From NCBI RefSeq assembly GCF_000715075.1, contig NC_134096.1, forward strand, positions 40,683,804 through 40,747,803: 64,000 nucleotides of DNA. Direction: 5' to 3'. Position numbers and translations under genes: made by a program. The notes under the pieces were generated by a model, which had not been told where the DNA came from, did no database searches, and saw nothing but the letters and a program-made list of their open reading frames with translations. Positions within the stretch are counted from its first letter, which is position 1. Each line of letters opens with the position of its first letter. Source of the stretch: Nicotiana tabacum (Eukaryota > Streptophyta > Magnoliopsida > Solanales > Solanaceae). Of the stretch, positions 22,700 through 34,330 are shown in pieces.

Positions 22700-24234
22700 A
22701 TCTCCAATAGTGACTTCCTTGGCATCACCGTGCTAAACCGTGTCCTTAAGGACAAGCAGATGTGGATCATCATACTGGCACTCTCTAATGCGATCGTATA
22801 AAGAAGACCGAGAAACCACACAAGCCAAAACTCGATTCGGCTCGAAAACATCCAATCTAACAAACTGGTTGGCCAAGGCCTAAACATCCAATGCCAAAGG
22901 CCTCTCTGCCACCGGTAAGTATGTTAAGCTGCCCAAACTCTCCGCCTTACGACTCAAGGCATCGGCCACTAGATTTGCCTTTCCGAGATGATAGAGAATG
23001 GTGATATCATAATCCTTAAGCAACTCTAACCACCTTCGCTGCCACAAATTAAGATCCTTCTGTTTAAACAAATGTTGTAGACTCCGATGATCGGTATATA
23101 CTTCACACTGGACACCGTACAAGTAATGCCGCCAAATTTCAAAGCATGAACAATAGCTGCAAACTCGAGATCGTGGACTGGATAATTCTTCTCATGTACC
23201 TTTAATTGTCTGGACACATACGCAATCACTCTACCGTCTTGTATCAGCATTGCACCGAGACCAATACGCGACACGTCACAATACACAGTATAAGACTCTG
23301 AACCTGTAGGCAACACCAATACTGGAGTTGTAGTCAAAGTTGTCTTGAGCTTCTGAAAGCTCTCTTCATATTCATCCGACCACCTGAATGGAGCACCTTT
23401 CTGGGTCAATTTAGTCATAAGCGATGCAATAGATGAGAAACCCCCCAAGAAGCGACGATAATAACCGGCCAAGCCGAGAAAACTCCGAATCTTAGTAACT
23501 GAAGATGGTCTGGGCCAATTCTGAATTGCCTCTATTTTCTTCGGATCTACCTTAATTCCTTCACTAGACACTATATGTCCCAAGAATGCCACCGAACTAA
23601 GCCAGAACTCACACTTAAAAAATTTGGCATAAAGTCTCTCCTCTCTCAGCCTCTGTAATACAATACCCAAGTATTGTGCATGCTCCTCCTGGCTACGCGA
23701 GTACACCAGAATATCATCAATAAATACTACGATAAATAAATCAAGATACGGCTGGAACACACTATTCATCAAATGCATAAATGCTGCTGGGGCATTGGTT
23801 AGCCCAAAAGACATCACAAGAAATTTATTGTGGCCATAACGAGTGCTGAATGCCATCTTTAGAATATCCGAATCCCGAAGTTTCAACTGGTGATACCCAG
23901 ACCTCAAATCAATTTTGGAGAACACCCTCGCTCCCTGAAGCTGGTCAAATAAGTCATCAATACGCGGCAATGGATATTTATTCTTGATTGTAACTTTGTT
24001 CAACTGCCTATAATCAATTCACATCCGCGTAGTACCATCTTTCTTTTTCATAAACAGAACCGGCGCACCCCAAGGTGACACACTAGGCCTAATAAACCCC
24101 TTTTCAAGGAGTTCTTGAAGTTGCTCTTTCAATTCTTTTAACTCAGCTGGTGCCATACGATACGGAGGAATAGAAATGGGCTGAGTGCCTTGCACCAAGT
24201 CAATACCGAAATCAATATCCCTGTTGGATGACAT
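22700..24234 (-). pseudogene. Chromovirus reverse transcriptase and RNase H, broken
   Basis: The RT is nearly whole. The N-terminal part (24234-24019) has [18 protein letters not shown] and [14 protein letters not shown], and is cut by one TGA stop at the former Cys codon before IDYRQLNK. The 325-codon frame 24003-23026 has [46 protein letters not shown], the intact catalytic box FIDDILVYS, and [15 protein letters not shown] frameshift near 23110 leads to RNase H with [29 protein letters not shown] and [13 protein letters not shown] (23122-22880). The rest of the connection to integrase (22880-22700) is in other frames. Confidence 0.92.
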
Positions 24235-24270
24235 ACCCGACAGGTTTACAGGACATACATCCGGAAAGTC

Positions 24271-24777
24271 TCACACGACCGGTACTGAATCAATAATAGG
24301 AGTATCTGCATCAACATCTCTCACAAATGCCAAATATGACAAACATCCCTTTCCAACCATACGTTGGGCCTTCAAATAGGAAATTACCCTGCTAGGAACA
24401 AGATCTAGAGAACCCCTCCATTCAACCTTTGGCAACCCCGGCATCGTCAACGTCACGATTTTTGCGTGACAGTCTAGAATAGCATGACATGGAGACAACT
24501 AATCCATACCCATAATTACATCGAAATCAACCATACCAAGTAATAAGAGATCAACTCTAGTCTCCAGTTTCCCAATAGTTACCACATACGACCGATACAC
24601 ACGATCCACAGTAATAATATTGCCCACCAGTGTAGATAGACAAACAAGTGAAACTAAGAACTCACAGGGCATATCCAGATAATGAGAAAAATACGATGAT
24701 ACATATGAATAAGTGGAACTAGGGTAAAATAATATAGAAGCCTCCCTGTGGCACACTAAAAAAATACCTGTGATCAC
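24271..24777 (-). pseudogene. Chromovirus aspartic protease, active site lost
   Basis: The flap and core (YSYVSSYFSHYLDMPCEFLV and VDLLLLGMVDFDVIMGMD) are those of the chromovirus protease. The active-site motif, normally D-P-G-S-T in this family, reads Y-P-S-S-T here, so the catalytic Asp and the Gly are both gone. A TAG stop follows GMD. The downstream frame 24498-24271 (DCHAKIVTLTMPGLPKVEW) is the linker to RT. Confidence 0.85.
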
Positions 24778-24904
24778 TGCATCTGAGGCAACAGCATCTG
24801 GCCTGGCAGGAAAAATATAGAATCGGGCCTGACCGCCACCTGACCGGCCTCCCCCTCTTAGGGGAACCCTAGCTGCCTGACCCCTATCCCGAGCTGGTTT
24901 GGCG

Positions 24905-26287
24905 GGTGGTGTAACTGCAGGTGCTGGTGCTGTCAGTCAAGAACTCTGCTGTAGAGCCCCACTCAACAGCCTAGGACAATCTCTCTTGAAATGACCCAAT
25001 TCTCCGCACTCGAAACAACCCCTACTCTGACAGAACTGCTGCTCCTGATAACCTGAAGAATTACCTGTAGAAGCCTGAGCGGACTAGGCATGATGAGAAC
25101 TTTGCGCTGGTAGTGCACTGAATGAAGACTGGCCTGAGTGAGCACTGTAAGAACCGTGGCTAGCTGATGCACCACGATGAGCTGGACGACCCATCTGAGC
25201 GTGTCTGTAAGAACGACCCCTACTGCGGTAAAACTGACTACCTGAAGGAGCACCGCTGAAATCACCTGAACCATGAGGCCTCTTAGCCTCCCTCTCAACC
25301 CGCTCCTGGCTGCGAACCATCTCAATCTGACGAGCAATGTCGACAACCTCATCGAAAGTAGCACTAGACACACTCTCTCTCTAGTCATGAGTAATCGCCG
25401 CTGAAAAGTGAGGCCATCTATGAACCTCATGATCCTCTCCCTGTCTATGGGAATCAACCAGATAGCATGACGGGGCAATTCTGAAAATCTCATCTCATAC
25501 TGTGTCACAGACATATCACCCTAACGAAGCTGCTCAAACTGCCTGCATAGCTCCTCTCTGCAGGATTAAGTCACGAAATTCTCCAGGAATAGACCAAAGA
25601 ACTGCTGCCAGGTAAGGGGTGTTGTATCGACCGACCTACTTCTCTCGTAATCCTCCCACCATCTGAAGGCAGCCCCAGAAAACTGAAAAGTAGTGAATGA
25701 GACCCCACTGGTCTCTAGAATACCCGATGTCCGAAGCATCCGTTGACACTTATCCAGAAAACCCTGAGCATCATCTGACTCATCACCGCTAAAAGGTGGA
25801 GGTCGAAGCCTCTCAAATCTCTCAAGTCTCCTCTACTCATCATCTTCCATAACAGGAACTACCGGGGCCTGAGCGACTGGGATGGTAGTGCCCCCAGTAT
25901 CTGAAGTCCCTGTACTACCTGGTATGGAGTACGGGCAACAGGGGTATGAGTACCTCCCCCAGCCTGAGAAGTGGCAGGTGCGGCCTAAGCCAAAACCACC
26001 TGAGCCAAAACCACCTGAGCCAGACTAGTGCAAGCTGCCAATATCTTGGCAAAAGTCTCCTGAAAGCTTGGAATCTCAATGAGCACAGCTGGTGCCTGAG
26101 TTGATCCTGTTGGCTCAGCTATATCTGGAATCTGCTCCTGAGCTAGAGCAACTGGTGGTACTATAGGTGCTGGTCCAACTGTGGTACGAGCTACACCTCG
26201 ATTTCTACCTCGACCCCGGCCTCTCGCGGCCCTAACTGGTGGCACTGGTGGCTGACTGTCCAATCCGGCAGTACGTGTCCTCACCAT
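24905..26287 (-). pseudogene. Chromovirus gag, broken
   Basis: The start is MVRTRTAG at 26287, the first ATG about 190 bp inside the primer-binding site. A basic Arg/Gly-rich N-terminus (RGRGRGRNRG) is followed by a TAG stop at about 25984. The capsid part is read in another frame with VTQYEMRFSELPRHAIWL and RERIMRFIDGL (25514-25400), then after a frameshift ATFDEVVDIARQIEMVRSQE (25371 onward), an Arg/Gly/Ser-rich stretch with YRHAQMGRPAHRG, and a CCHC zinc knuckle CFECGELGHFKRDC near 25020-24970. Confidence 0.88.
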
Positions 26288-26470
26288 CTATGAGAGAATA
26301 GAATAACATAAATTTAGTTTTGGGAATCAACAAATTCGCATGACAGAATACAAGAAAGTGAAATTTTCCTAAGGGTTCTGCAGCCTCTCGAAGATAAGTA
26401 CAGATGTCCCCGTACTGATCCGCAAGACTCTACTAAACGTGCTCATAACTCGTGAGACCTATGTAACCTA

Positions 26471-26483
26471 GGCTCTGATACCA
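26471..26483 (-). other. Primer-binding site for initiator tRNA-Met
   Basis: On the element strand TGGTATCAGAGCC lies 3 bp after the end of the 5' LTR. This is the standard complement of the plant initiator tRNA-Met 3' end. Confidence 0.92.
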
Positions 26484-27266
26484 ACTTGTCACGATCCAAA
26501 TTCCTAACATGTCGTGATGGCGCCTATCTCGATACTAAGCAAGCCGAAAATCTCAATAAACCCCAATTTCTTTTAAGTTTAAAAATATAATATTTAAATA
26601 CAATACATAATCCCACAAATACTGATACGAACACTCCCCCAAACCTAGTGTCACTGAGTACATAAGAATCTAATATGGATACAAGTCTGGAACATAAGGT
26701 CTATAATAGTATAGGACCAAAATACAGTAAACAATGAGATAGGAAAAGAGAGACAAGGTCTGCGAAACACGACAGCTACCTCTGAATCTCCGAAAGATCA
26801 ACTGCACGAGAGAATCAACACCCGTTATCTCCAGAAGCACTTGGATCTGCACACGACGTGCAAGGTTTAGTATGAGTACAACCAACTCAGCAAGTAACAA
26901 TAATAACTAAGGAACTGAAGATAGTGACGAGCTTAACAGTTATAGTTCACTTTAAGTAATTCCAGTAAAGAATAGACATACTTTCAAATCCAGCAGTTTA
27001 AGTCAAATTAATTTTATACAATTCAAGTTCATGTAATTCGAATATAAAATCCTTAAGAGAATTTCACAACAATGACAGATAGCAACTAAGTGCAACAACA
27101 AATGAAAAGCAAGTACAGCCTCTCAGGGCAACAGTCACTAAACTCGTCACAACAGCTCAATCGCTCGGCTCTCAGCCCTCAGCACTCACACTCAATGAGT
27201 ACCCACGCTCACTGGGGGGTATATAGACTCCGAAGGGGGCTCCTACAGCCCAAGCGCCATAATCTG

Positions 27267-27335
27267 CACGGACAACTCACATGTTGCACGGACAACTCAC
27301 GTGCTATAATATCCCGCACGGACAACTCACAAGCT
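27267..27335. repeat. CACGGACAACTCAC tandem motif, three copies
   Basis: Three copies with short spacers; the other LTR has two at the corresponding place. Confidence 0.8.
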
Positions 27336-28324
27336 TACGTGTTTACCTCACTGACAGGCCCTCGTTCTTACTCAATCCTCAACCTCTCTAGTCTCTCGAG
27401 CTCTCGAAAATCACAAAGATCAGCCCAAACAAAGATAACATAGTGTATCAACAAATATCAAGAAAGACTGAGGTATGATATGCAAGAAAAATCATGACTG
27501 AGTACAAGACAGTAATTAGCAACTAATTCAACAAGTACGCGACCTCTATGGGTCCCAACAGTACTATCACATAGCCTAAGCATGATTTCTAACATTATTT
27601 ACAGTCAAATTTCTTCAACACATAGAGAGCATATAGCTAACAATAAATTATTTAACTATACAGTTTCCACGGGACGGACAAAGTCACAATCCCCTCGGTT
27701 CACGCTCACACGACCGTCACCAATCATGTGCATCACCTCTAAAATAATCACATGACATAAAATTCGGGGTTTCATACCCTCAGAACCATATTTAAAACTG
27801 TTACCTACCTCAAACCGTGAAATTCTTATTCTGCTAAGCCCTTGCCTCGTGAATTGTTTTCCAAACGCCTCAAATCTAGCCACAAATAATTCGTTTCAGT
27901 TAATAAAATGCATTGGAATTAATTCCATAAGAAAAATGCTAATTTACCATAAAACATCCGACTTTTAGCTCAACAATTGCCCGTTGGACCCACGTCTCGA
28001 AACCCGATAAAAGTTATAAAATCCGAAAGCCCATTCATCCACGAGTCTGCCGATACCAATTTTACCAAAATCCGACCTCAACTCGACCCTCAAATCCACA
28101 ATTTAAACAAAGAGGTTTTTTTAATCTTTCCAACTTAATCCACTAATTAATTGATAAAAACAACCATGGATTCGAGTAATTTAACCAATATTGAGTTAAG
28201 AATACTTACCCCGTTGTTTTTCTTGAAAATATCCCGAAAATCGCCTCTTCCCGAGCTCCAATCCGTCAAAAACTGAAAATGGAACGAAGTCCCATTTTCA
28301 TAACTTAAACTCTTTGTCTAGACC

Positions 28325-28735
28325 TCTCTTCTATGCGATCGCGGACCAAGTCACGCGATCGCGTAGCACACATTTTCACTGCCAAAAATTGACCGTATGT
28401 GATCGCGGATTATTTCACTCGATCGCGTAGCACAAAAGAGACTGCCCCCAAATTCGACCTTATTCGAATGCGGTTGACTCCACGCGAACGCGGAACACTG
28501 CCTCTCAAAGCTATGTGAACGCGTTCAGACCTACGCGATCTCGTAGAGCAATCTCCTCCCCTCGTCCACTGCTCAAATCCTTCTACGCGAACGCGACCTC
28601 ATCCACGCGTTCGCGAAGGATAGCTTAATACACGTACTCGATCACGCTCCTTCCTCTGCGACCGCATTGAACAAAAATAACCCTGCCCGAAATAAGCTTA
28701 CTCGATCGCGGATGGACCTATGCGATCACGTATAA
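28325..28735. repeat. Array of GC-rich palindromes in 5' LTR
   Basis: Same array as in the 3' LTR (CACGCGATCGCGTAG, CACGCGTTCGCGAAG and so on). Many units differ from their 3' LTR partners by single C/T or G/A changes, often breaking the symmetry. Confidence 0.85.
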
Positions 28736-29437
28736 AGAAACCAGAAGAAGGCAACAACAGATATCAACATTCTCACCAAGGCCAAAAATGATCCATTAAC
28801 CCCCGGAACTCACCCGAGCCCCCCGAGACCTCAACCAAACATACCATCAAGTCCTAAAACACCATACGAACTTAGTCGAAACCTCAAATCACCTCAAACA
28901 ATGCTAAAATCATGAATTTGTAACCCAATTCAAGCCTAATGAACTTTAAAATTTCTAATTTCTACAAATGACTCCGGAACCTATCAAATCACGTCCGATT
29001 GACCTCAAATTTTGCACACAAGTCATAAATAACATAACTGAGGTATTTCAATTTTCAGAATCGGATTTCGACCCCGATATCAAAAAGTCAACACCCGGTC
29101 AAACTTCCCAAAAATTCAACTTTCGGTATTTCAAGCATAATTCCACTACGGACCTCCAAATAATTTTCGGACATGCTCCTAAGTTCAAAATCACCATACG
29201 GAGCTGTTGGAATTATCAGAATTCGAATTCGAGGTCTTTTATACATAGGTCTACATCCGATCAACTTTTCTAACTTATATTTGCAATTATGAGACTAAGT
29301 GTCTCATTTCATTACGAATTCCTTCCGGACTCGAACCAACTAACCCGGTAAGTCATAAAATAACTATAAAATACAAATTGAGCAGTAAATGGGGGAACGG
29401 GGTTATAATACTCAAAACGATCGGCCGAATCGTTACA

Positions 29438-29442
29438 CTATT
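29438..29442. other. Target-site duplication CTATT (right)
   Basis: Identical to 18413-18417. Confidence 0.9.
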
Positions 29443-31173
29443 TAACTATAATGATGAGTTAGAATTTGAAAAATTATGATAAAAATAAGAGTATATATTA
29501 CCTTATCTGCTATGAAGCCAGATTCATTCTTCGTTATAGGTTAGAAGGAATGATCTAACTTTATTGATCTATAAACCTTTAAAAAGATAACTAGGTACTC
29601 CAAACATTTTGATAAATTAAATATTGTAGGTGTATGCGATGGTGCTTAGTACTTCTGATTTATTAAATACCGGTTCTTAACTCATTTTTCACAATATTAA
29701 AATATCCTTAGCTTTGTGAGTTTTGTATGGAGAAAAATATTTTAATAAAATATCTTGTGTATTTTAAGAAATCAAGTAACTGTAGGTGTTGTTTGCGTAT
29801 GCTGCAATAATTTCAGATGATCTGATTTTTTTACCTTTATATGATATTGTATTTAAACTTGATATAAATATTTTATTTTAAGGCAAAAAGTGATAGATAG
29901 CGCAACACGCAAATGCAACATGTACTTAGTGTAGAAATAACAGATAAAAGGGAAGATAAATAATTAATACTCCTTATGTTTTAATGTATGTGTCTTATTT
30001 TTTTTAATTTATTCTAAAAGAATGCCTCTATATTTCGTAACTCTTTAGCTCCGAGTTGACATTCTACATGGCATATTTAAGATCACACGATTCAAGGGCA
30101 TTTTGGTACATTACGCCTATATTTAGTTTAAGATCACAAATTTCAATTTTTTTTTTTTTTTTTTTTTAGCTCTGTGCCTAATCAAATGAAGACTATAATT
30201 AAGTAAAATATTTATTGTTTAGTGTGAGGACTTGGACTATGTATCATTTTGCCGCGAGATGTTTGACATTATTTCTTTTAAAAAAATATTGGCTCCTTTA
30301 GTCAACATCTTCAATATGAGTAGGTTTTACTCGGTGATGAGTTATTGTTTGGCTTAATTAAGTTAATCGTCTGTTTGCAAAGTTTGGTGTTTGCTTTTAA
30401 CAAACTTTCAATGCTTGCATGTATCTAATTAAATTTTGATTGTTTATGTTTGTAGATGATTTTTTATTATAAAACTTGTACTTTATTTTAATGTACAATT
30501 ATTTACTAAAAATTTTATTTTAAGAATATTAACATTATTTTATAAATCGTAATATTACTTGATTCGCCATACACGTGCATGTCGAGAAACTAGTACTATT
30601 AAAATGCAAGAAAATATGTAAATTATGTATACTTTCATGTGCTTAAGATTAGTATTTAGTGTCACTTTATAAATTATACAAATTCCATATTATCATAAAA
30701 TGTATTCGAAATTTGACGTTCAATGCCAAATAAAACAGTTATGTTAAGGTTTAATTATATAGAAATTCTCGAAAATTTAACCTGTACTAAAAGGTCTACC
30801 TAAATGTTACCCTTTCTTCACCATTAATAAAAGAAACCATTAAAGACAGAATGGGTACTCTGTATTCAAACTTTCTCATTTGTGAGTCTATGACTCCTTT
30901 TTACACATGCAATGCACTATTTTAACTCCTTAACAAACTGTTAACACCTGTCTTTACTATCTTATTATAATAAATATTAATTAATTATAGTACTAATAAG
31001 ATCTTATTAGTTTATTATAGTACTATCATTAATTAATAAGATCTTATAGTACTATCATTAATTAATAGTTGCAAACACGACGTCCACAATGGACAAGAAT
31101 CACCTCAACCACCACCATGGACGCCTCTACAACAAACAGAGGCAGGGTGGCGGACACCCTTTATGATAACAAA
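29443..31173. other. Gene-free AT-rich stretch
   Basis: No coding frame with a recognisable motif. It holds a MITE relic (29970-30200), a T run (30147-30168), a possible Helitron 3' end near 30592, and the imperfect local repeat TACTATCATTAATTAATAAG (31020-31070). The last 90 bp before the Tat LTR are less AT-rich, but I recognise nothing in them. Confidence 0.5.
29970..30200. mobile_element. Stowaway-like MITE relic
   Basis: The left end CTCCTTATGTTTTAATGTAT plus TGTGTCTTATT and the internal block GATTCAAGGGCATTTTGGTA with TACATTACGCC resemble a common short MITE family of Solanaceae that starts with a CTCC-type terminal repeat. The right end is read as AGCTCTGTGCCTAATCAAAT plus GAAGAC. The right terminal repeat is too decayed to fix the edge. 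Confidence 0.45.
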
Positions 31174-31820
31174 CATATCGGTGGAAAAATAGGCATGACA
31201 CGTAGATTAATGATATGATGACAAGTGACATTTTTATCCGGTTAATAAAGAAGAATGATGAGGCATGGTTAAAATATCCACGAGATTACAGAAGAAGGAA
31301 CCGTATCAGACAACTAGGAAAGAACAAATAGGCACGAGATGCATGGAAGTCATAAAAAGGGGAAGATTCATGAACAATTACGAATATGGAATGAGAATCA
31401 GCATTACCCATTCTTACGCACGATCACCTATTATTACCATAACCATTACGAGTAATTTCAGTAACAAGCAATTAATGTAGTTAATGGAAGTAACAGATAA
31501 GAATTAAGTGCGGAAAAACCGTTACATCTTTGTATCCTTATATAAAAGCCCTTACCTTATTTTGTACAATCATCAGAATACTTACGAATATATGCAATCA
31601 GTCTTTTACTTTATATCTTCATTTGATTGACGAATCTTGTCTATAATTCTTGGGAGAAAACAACGCTCATCAATAACGTTTATTGAAAACTGAATCTCAA
31701 TTGCTTTTACTCTCTCATTTTATTCTCTTATTTTTGAAAAAGTGAAATAAACTTGGTTATTAGAAACCCAATTTTCTTTGATATTGACTTTGATCACAAA
31801 AACTATTTTTTAGTTAAACA
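31174..31820 (+). repeat. 5' LTR of Tat element A
   Basis: It matches 40168-40830 along its length. The first bases are CATATCGG where the 3' LTR has TGTATTGG. It ends TTAGTTAAACA. Confidence 0.85.
31538..31547 (+). promoter_or_regulatory. Likely TATA box of Tat A LTR
   Basis: TTATATAAAA about 365 bp into the LTR, in the position of a U3 promoter. The 3' LTR has CTTATACAAAGG here, a weakened form. Confidence 0.55.
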
Positions 31821-31823
31821 AGT

Positions 31824-31838
31824 TGGTTCCGTTACCGG
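31824..31838 (+). other. Primer-binding site, tRNA-Glu type
   Basis: TGGTTCCGTTACCGG lies 3 bp after the LTR. It fits the 3' end of plant tRNA-Glu (…CCGGCAACGGAA-CCA) with one mismatch. Confidence 0.65.
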
Positions 31839-31888
31839 AAATCTTATAATCTGTTCACTTTTCATATTTTTATCTTTAGCAACAAAGC

Positions 31889-33640
31889 ATGTCAACTACT
31901 AAAGAAATTGTTCAGGTGGATGAGGGAGTCCAATAAAGACAACAAGGTGAAACTCCACCACACCGTACGCCCACAACGACTCCACCACGCTCACGTGACA
32001 ATTCACTTGAAAGGTCTACTACTCGTAACGATGGGCAACGAGTTGATGAACAGACCAACGAGCAAGATAACTTGAGGCAAATGATTGCTCAACAACTACG
32101 TGAAGCTTTGTGTGCAGTTGAAAGTAGATTGCCTAACGTTTCACAGACTCCTCTACCAGTAAATACAACTCTGGAAAATCCTTGTTCAGGGCTTGATAAT
32201 TCAGGAAGTGAAAGAATACCAAACGATTCTGGAGACGGAGAGTCAGGTACACCAAATAATTCTAATTTATAAAGTTTGGTACTAACTTTGCAGAAACAGC
32301 TCAAGGAACAAAATGAGCAGATAGAACAAATACCTGGAGTGCCATCGAGGACTAACCTTGCAGAATCACCTTAAGGAACAAAATGAGCATATAGAACTGA
32401 TAGCTGGAGTGCCACTGGTGATCAAAGGATTGGATATTGACAAATATTCGCAACAACCCTGAAATCAAAGTGCGACACCTTTCCCAATTTCCAAAAAGTT
32501 CAAGATGTGTGATATCCCTAAATATAATGGGACCACAGACCACGGGACCATGTTACCGCATTTACCATAGGGGTTAAAGGCAATGATTTAACAAAGAAGG
32601 AAATTGAATCAGTATTAGTGAAAATATTTGGTGAAACCCTCACAAAAGGCGCACTAACGTGGTATTCACTCTTACTTGAAAATTTTATTGACTCTTTTGC
32701 TGATCTTGTAGATTTATTTATAAAAGCGCACGCGGGAGTTCAAAAAGTAGAAAATAGAATGGAAGATATTTTCAAAGTAAAACAGGAAAGCACAAAATTG
32801 CTCAGGGAATTCGTAGGTAGATTTCAGCGGGAGAGGATGATGCTACCACATGTACTTGATAACTGGGCAGTTATGGCATTTGCAAGTAATCTGAATGAGA
32901 AAAGTTCAGAAGCCATGAGAAGATTGAAAGAAAGTCTACAAGAGTTTCCCGCAACTATCTGGAATGACGTGTACAACAGGTACAGTACGAAGTTACGAAT
33001 AGAAGAAGGTATAGTTTCCCAGCCAAAGTTAGAGGAAAGGTATGGATCTAGACGTTCAGAGACATAAAAGAGGTATGGTAAGAATATGTACGAGCTTTAT
33101 ATGGGACCCGCGGGATGGGATTCCCTATCAAAACAAGAACACGTACGATTTGATTCAAGATCGAGACAAAACGAGACAAGTTCTTCTTCCCGATTAAAAA
33201 AGGAACGGGACACAACCAGAAATAGTGATCCAAGCTCTCGATCTAGGATAGGAGATTACAATTTCAATGTCAGTACGTAAGTGTTGGTAGCTGTTCTAAG
33301 AGGAGTGGGTGACAAAGTGTGATGGCCGAAAGAGATGAGGTCAGATCCAAGCAAAAAGAGCTAGGAATTTTGGTGTGAATTTCACAACGATCATGGCCAT
33401 AGAATAGCAGATTGCAGACTCCTACAAGGAGAAGTTAAATATATATTGAAGCAAGGCTACCTCACTGGTCTGTTTAGTGAAAAGGGAAAGCAATCCTACA
33501 TGAAAAACAGGCAGGAACCGCCAAAACCCTCATCACCAAAAAGGACGGTAAATGTTATAACCAGGGGTGAAGAAGTCAATGGGGTAACATACACGACGGC
33601 AAAAAGACATCCAAAGCCACCGTTACCCGCGTGAAACGGG
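31889..33640 (+). pseudogene. Tat gag, broken
   Basis: Capsid protein of element A. ATG at 31889 (MSTTKEIVQVDEGVQ then a TAA stop). The same frame continues with a Pro/Thr/Arg-rich N-terminus and IAQQLREALCAVESRL, is disturbed between 32270 and 32600 where a 68-bp segment is tandemly duplicated, and then runs open for 149 codons (32618-33067) with ETLTKGALTWYSLLLENFID, LREFVGRFQRERMML, FASNLNEKSSEAMRRLKESL and WNDVYNRYSTKLRIEE. A zinc-knuckle-like CEFHNDHGHRIADC lies near 33380, followed by GYLTGLFSEKGKQ and PPKPSSPKRTVNVI. Several stops separate the parts. Confidence 0.88.
32281..32416 (+). repeat. About 68-bp tandem duplication inside gag
   Basis: ACTAACTTTGCAGAAACAGC... and ACTAACCTTGCAGAATCACC... 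are two diverged copies of one segment, each ending in CTGGAGTGCCA. The second copy has the TAA stop absent from the first. Confidence 0.8.
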
Positions 33641-34330
33641 TTCGTCAGGTTTTGGAAGGGGACAACATAGTATTTGACGATGAAGGCGCGGATGGCTTGA
33701 TAATACCTTATAACGATGCACTGGTAATATCTTTACTTGTTCATGATACTAATATTAAACGAGTTTTAATTGATCCAGGAAGCTCAGTGAATATTATACT
33801 ACTGAGAGTAGTGAACGTGATGCAAGCGAATGATCATATCATACCAAAGGCATAGTCGTTGTCTGGGTTCGATAATTTAAGTGCCATCATGAAAGGTGAA
33901 ATCATATTGGCAACGTTCGTAGAAGGTATCGTCAAAGACACTAAATTCCAAGAGGTAGATGCAGACACGGCCTATAACATAATTCTAGGAAGGCCATGAA
34001 TTCATGATAAGGATGCGGTCCCGTCAATGTTGCATCAGGTAATTAAATTCCCATCACAATAGGGAATTCATCAAATCAGTGGATATCAACATGCAACGTG
34101 GGATATCAATTCAGTTGCAACTGCAAGTGGAATACTCGAGGACGGAGATATGAAATATCAATGATAGAATTCATTTGAGGATAATTTATTGCCCACCTCA
34201 ACTGAAAGTCCAAAAAATAAAGCTGATATAGATCCAAGAGCCAGAGGAAAACGGGAATATCAAAATAACCACGGAGGAGCTCGAAGCTTTTTATATTATT
34301 CATCCACTGGCCTGATAAAAAGTTTACATC
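33631..34330 (+). pseudogene. Tat aspartic protease and linker, broken
   Basis: The frame 33631-33855 has VRQVLEGDNIVFDDEGADGL, ALVISLLVHDTNIKRVLIDP and the active-site motif DPGSSVNII, so the catalytic Asp is intact. A TAG stop follows IPKA. The continuation (LSGFDNLS, KGEIILATF, DTKFQEVDADTAYNIILGRP) reads on to about 34040, and the linker to RT follows with more stops. Confidence 0.85.

Larger units (their letters stand above)
18418..29437 (-). mobile_element. Full-length Tekay/Del-type chromovirus
   Basis: Complete structure on the minus strand: 5' LTR 29437-26487, primer-binding site, gag, protease, RT, RNase H, integrase with chromodomain, polypurine tract, 3' LTR 21319-18418. Target duplication CTATT lies at 18413-18417 and 29438-29442. 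All pol domains are in Ty3 order. Stops and frameshifts occur in every domain, and the protease active site is lost, so it cannot move on its own. The first about 200 bp of the two LTRs differ at roughly 8 percent of sites by eye, so the insertion is not recent. Confidence 0.95.
26487..29437 (-). repeat. 5' LTR of the Tekay element
   Basis: 2.95 kb. Bounded by TGTCACGATCC on the plus strand at 26487 and by CGTTACA at 29437. It pairs with 18418-21319. Open frames at 27090-27443 and 28968-29273 are LTR sequence without retroelement motifs; similar frames are broken in the other LTR. Confidence 0.95.
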
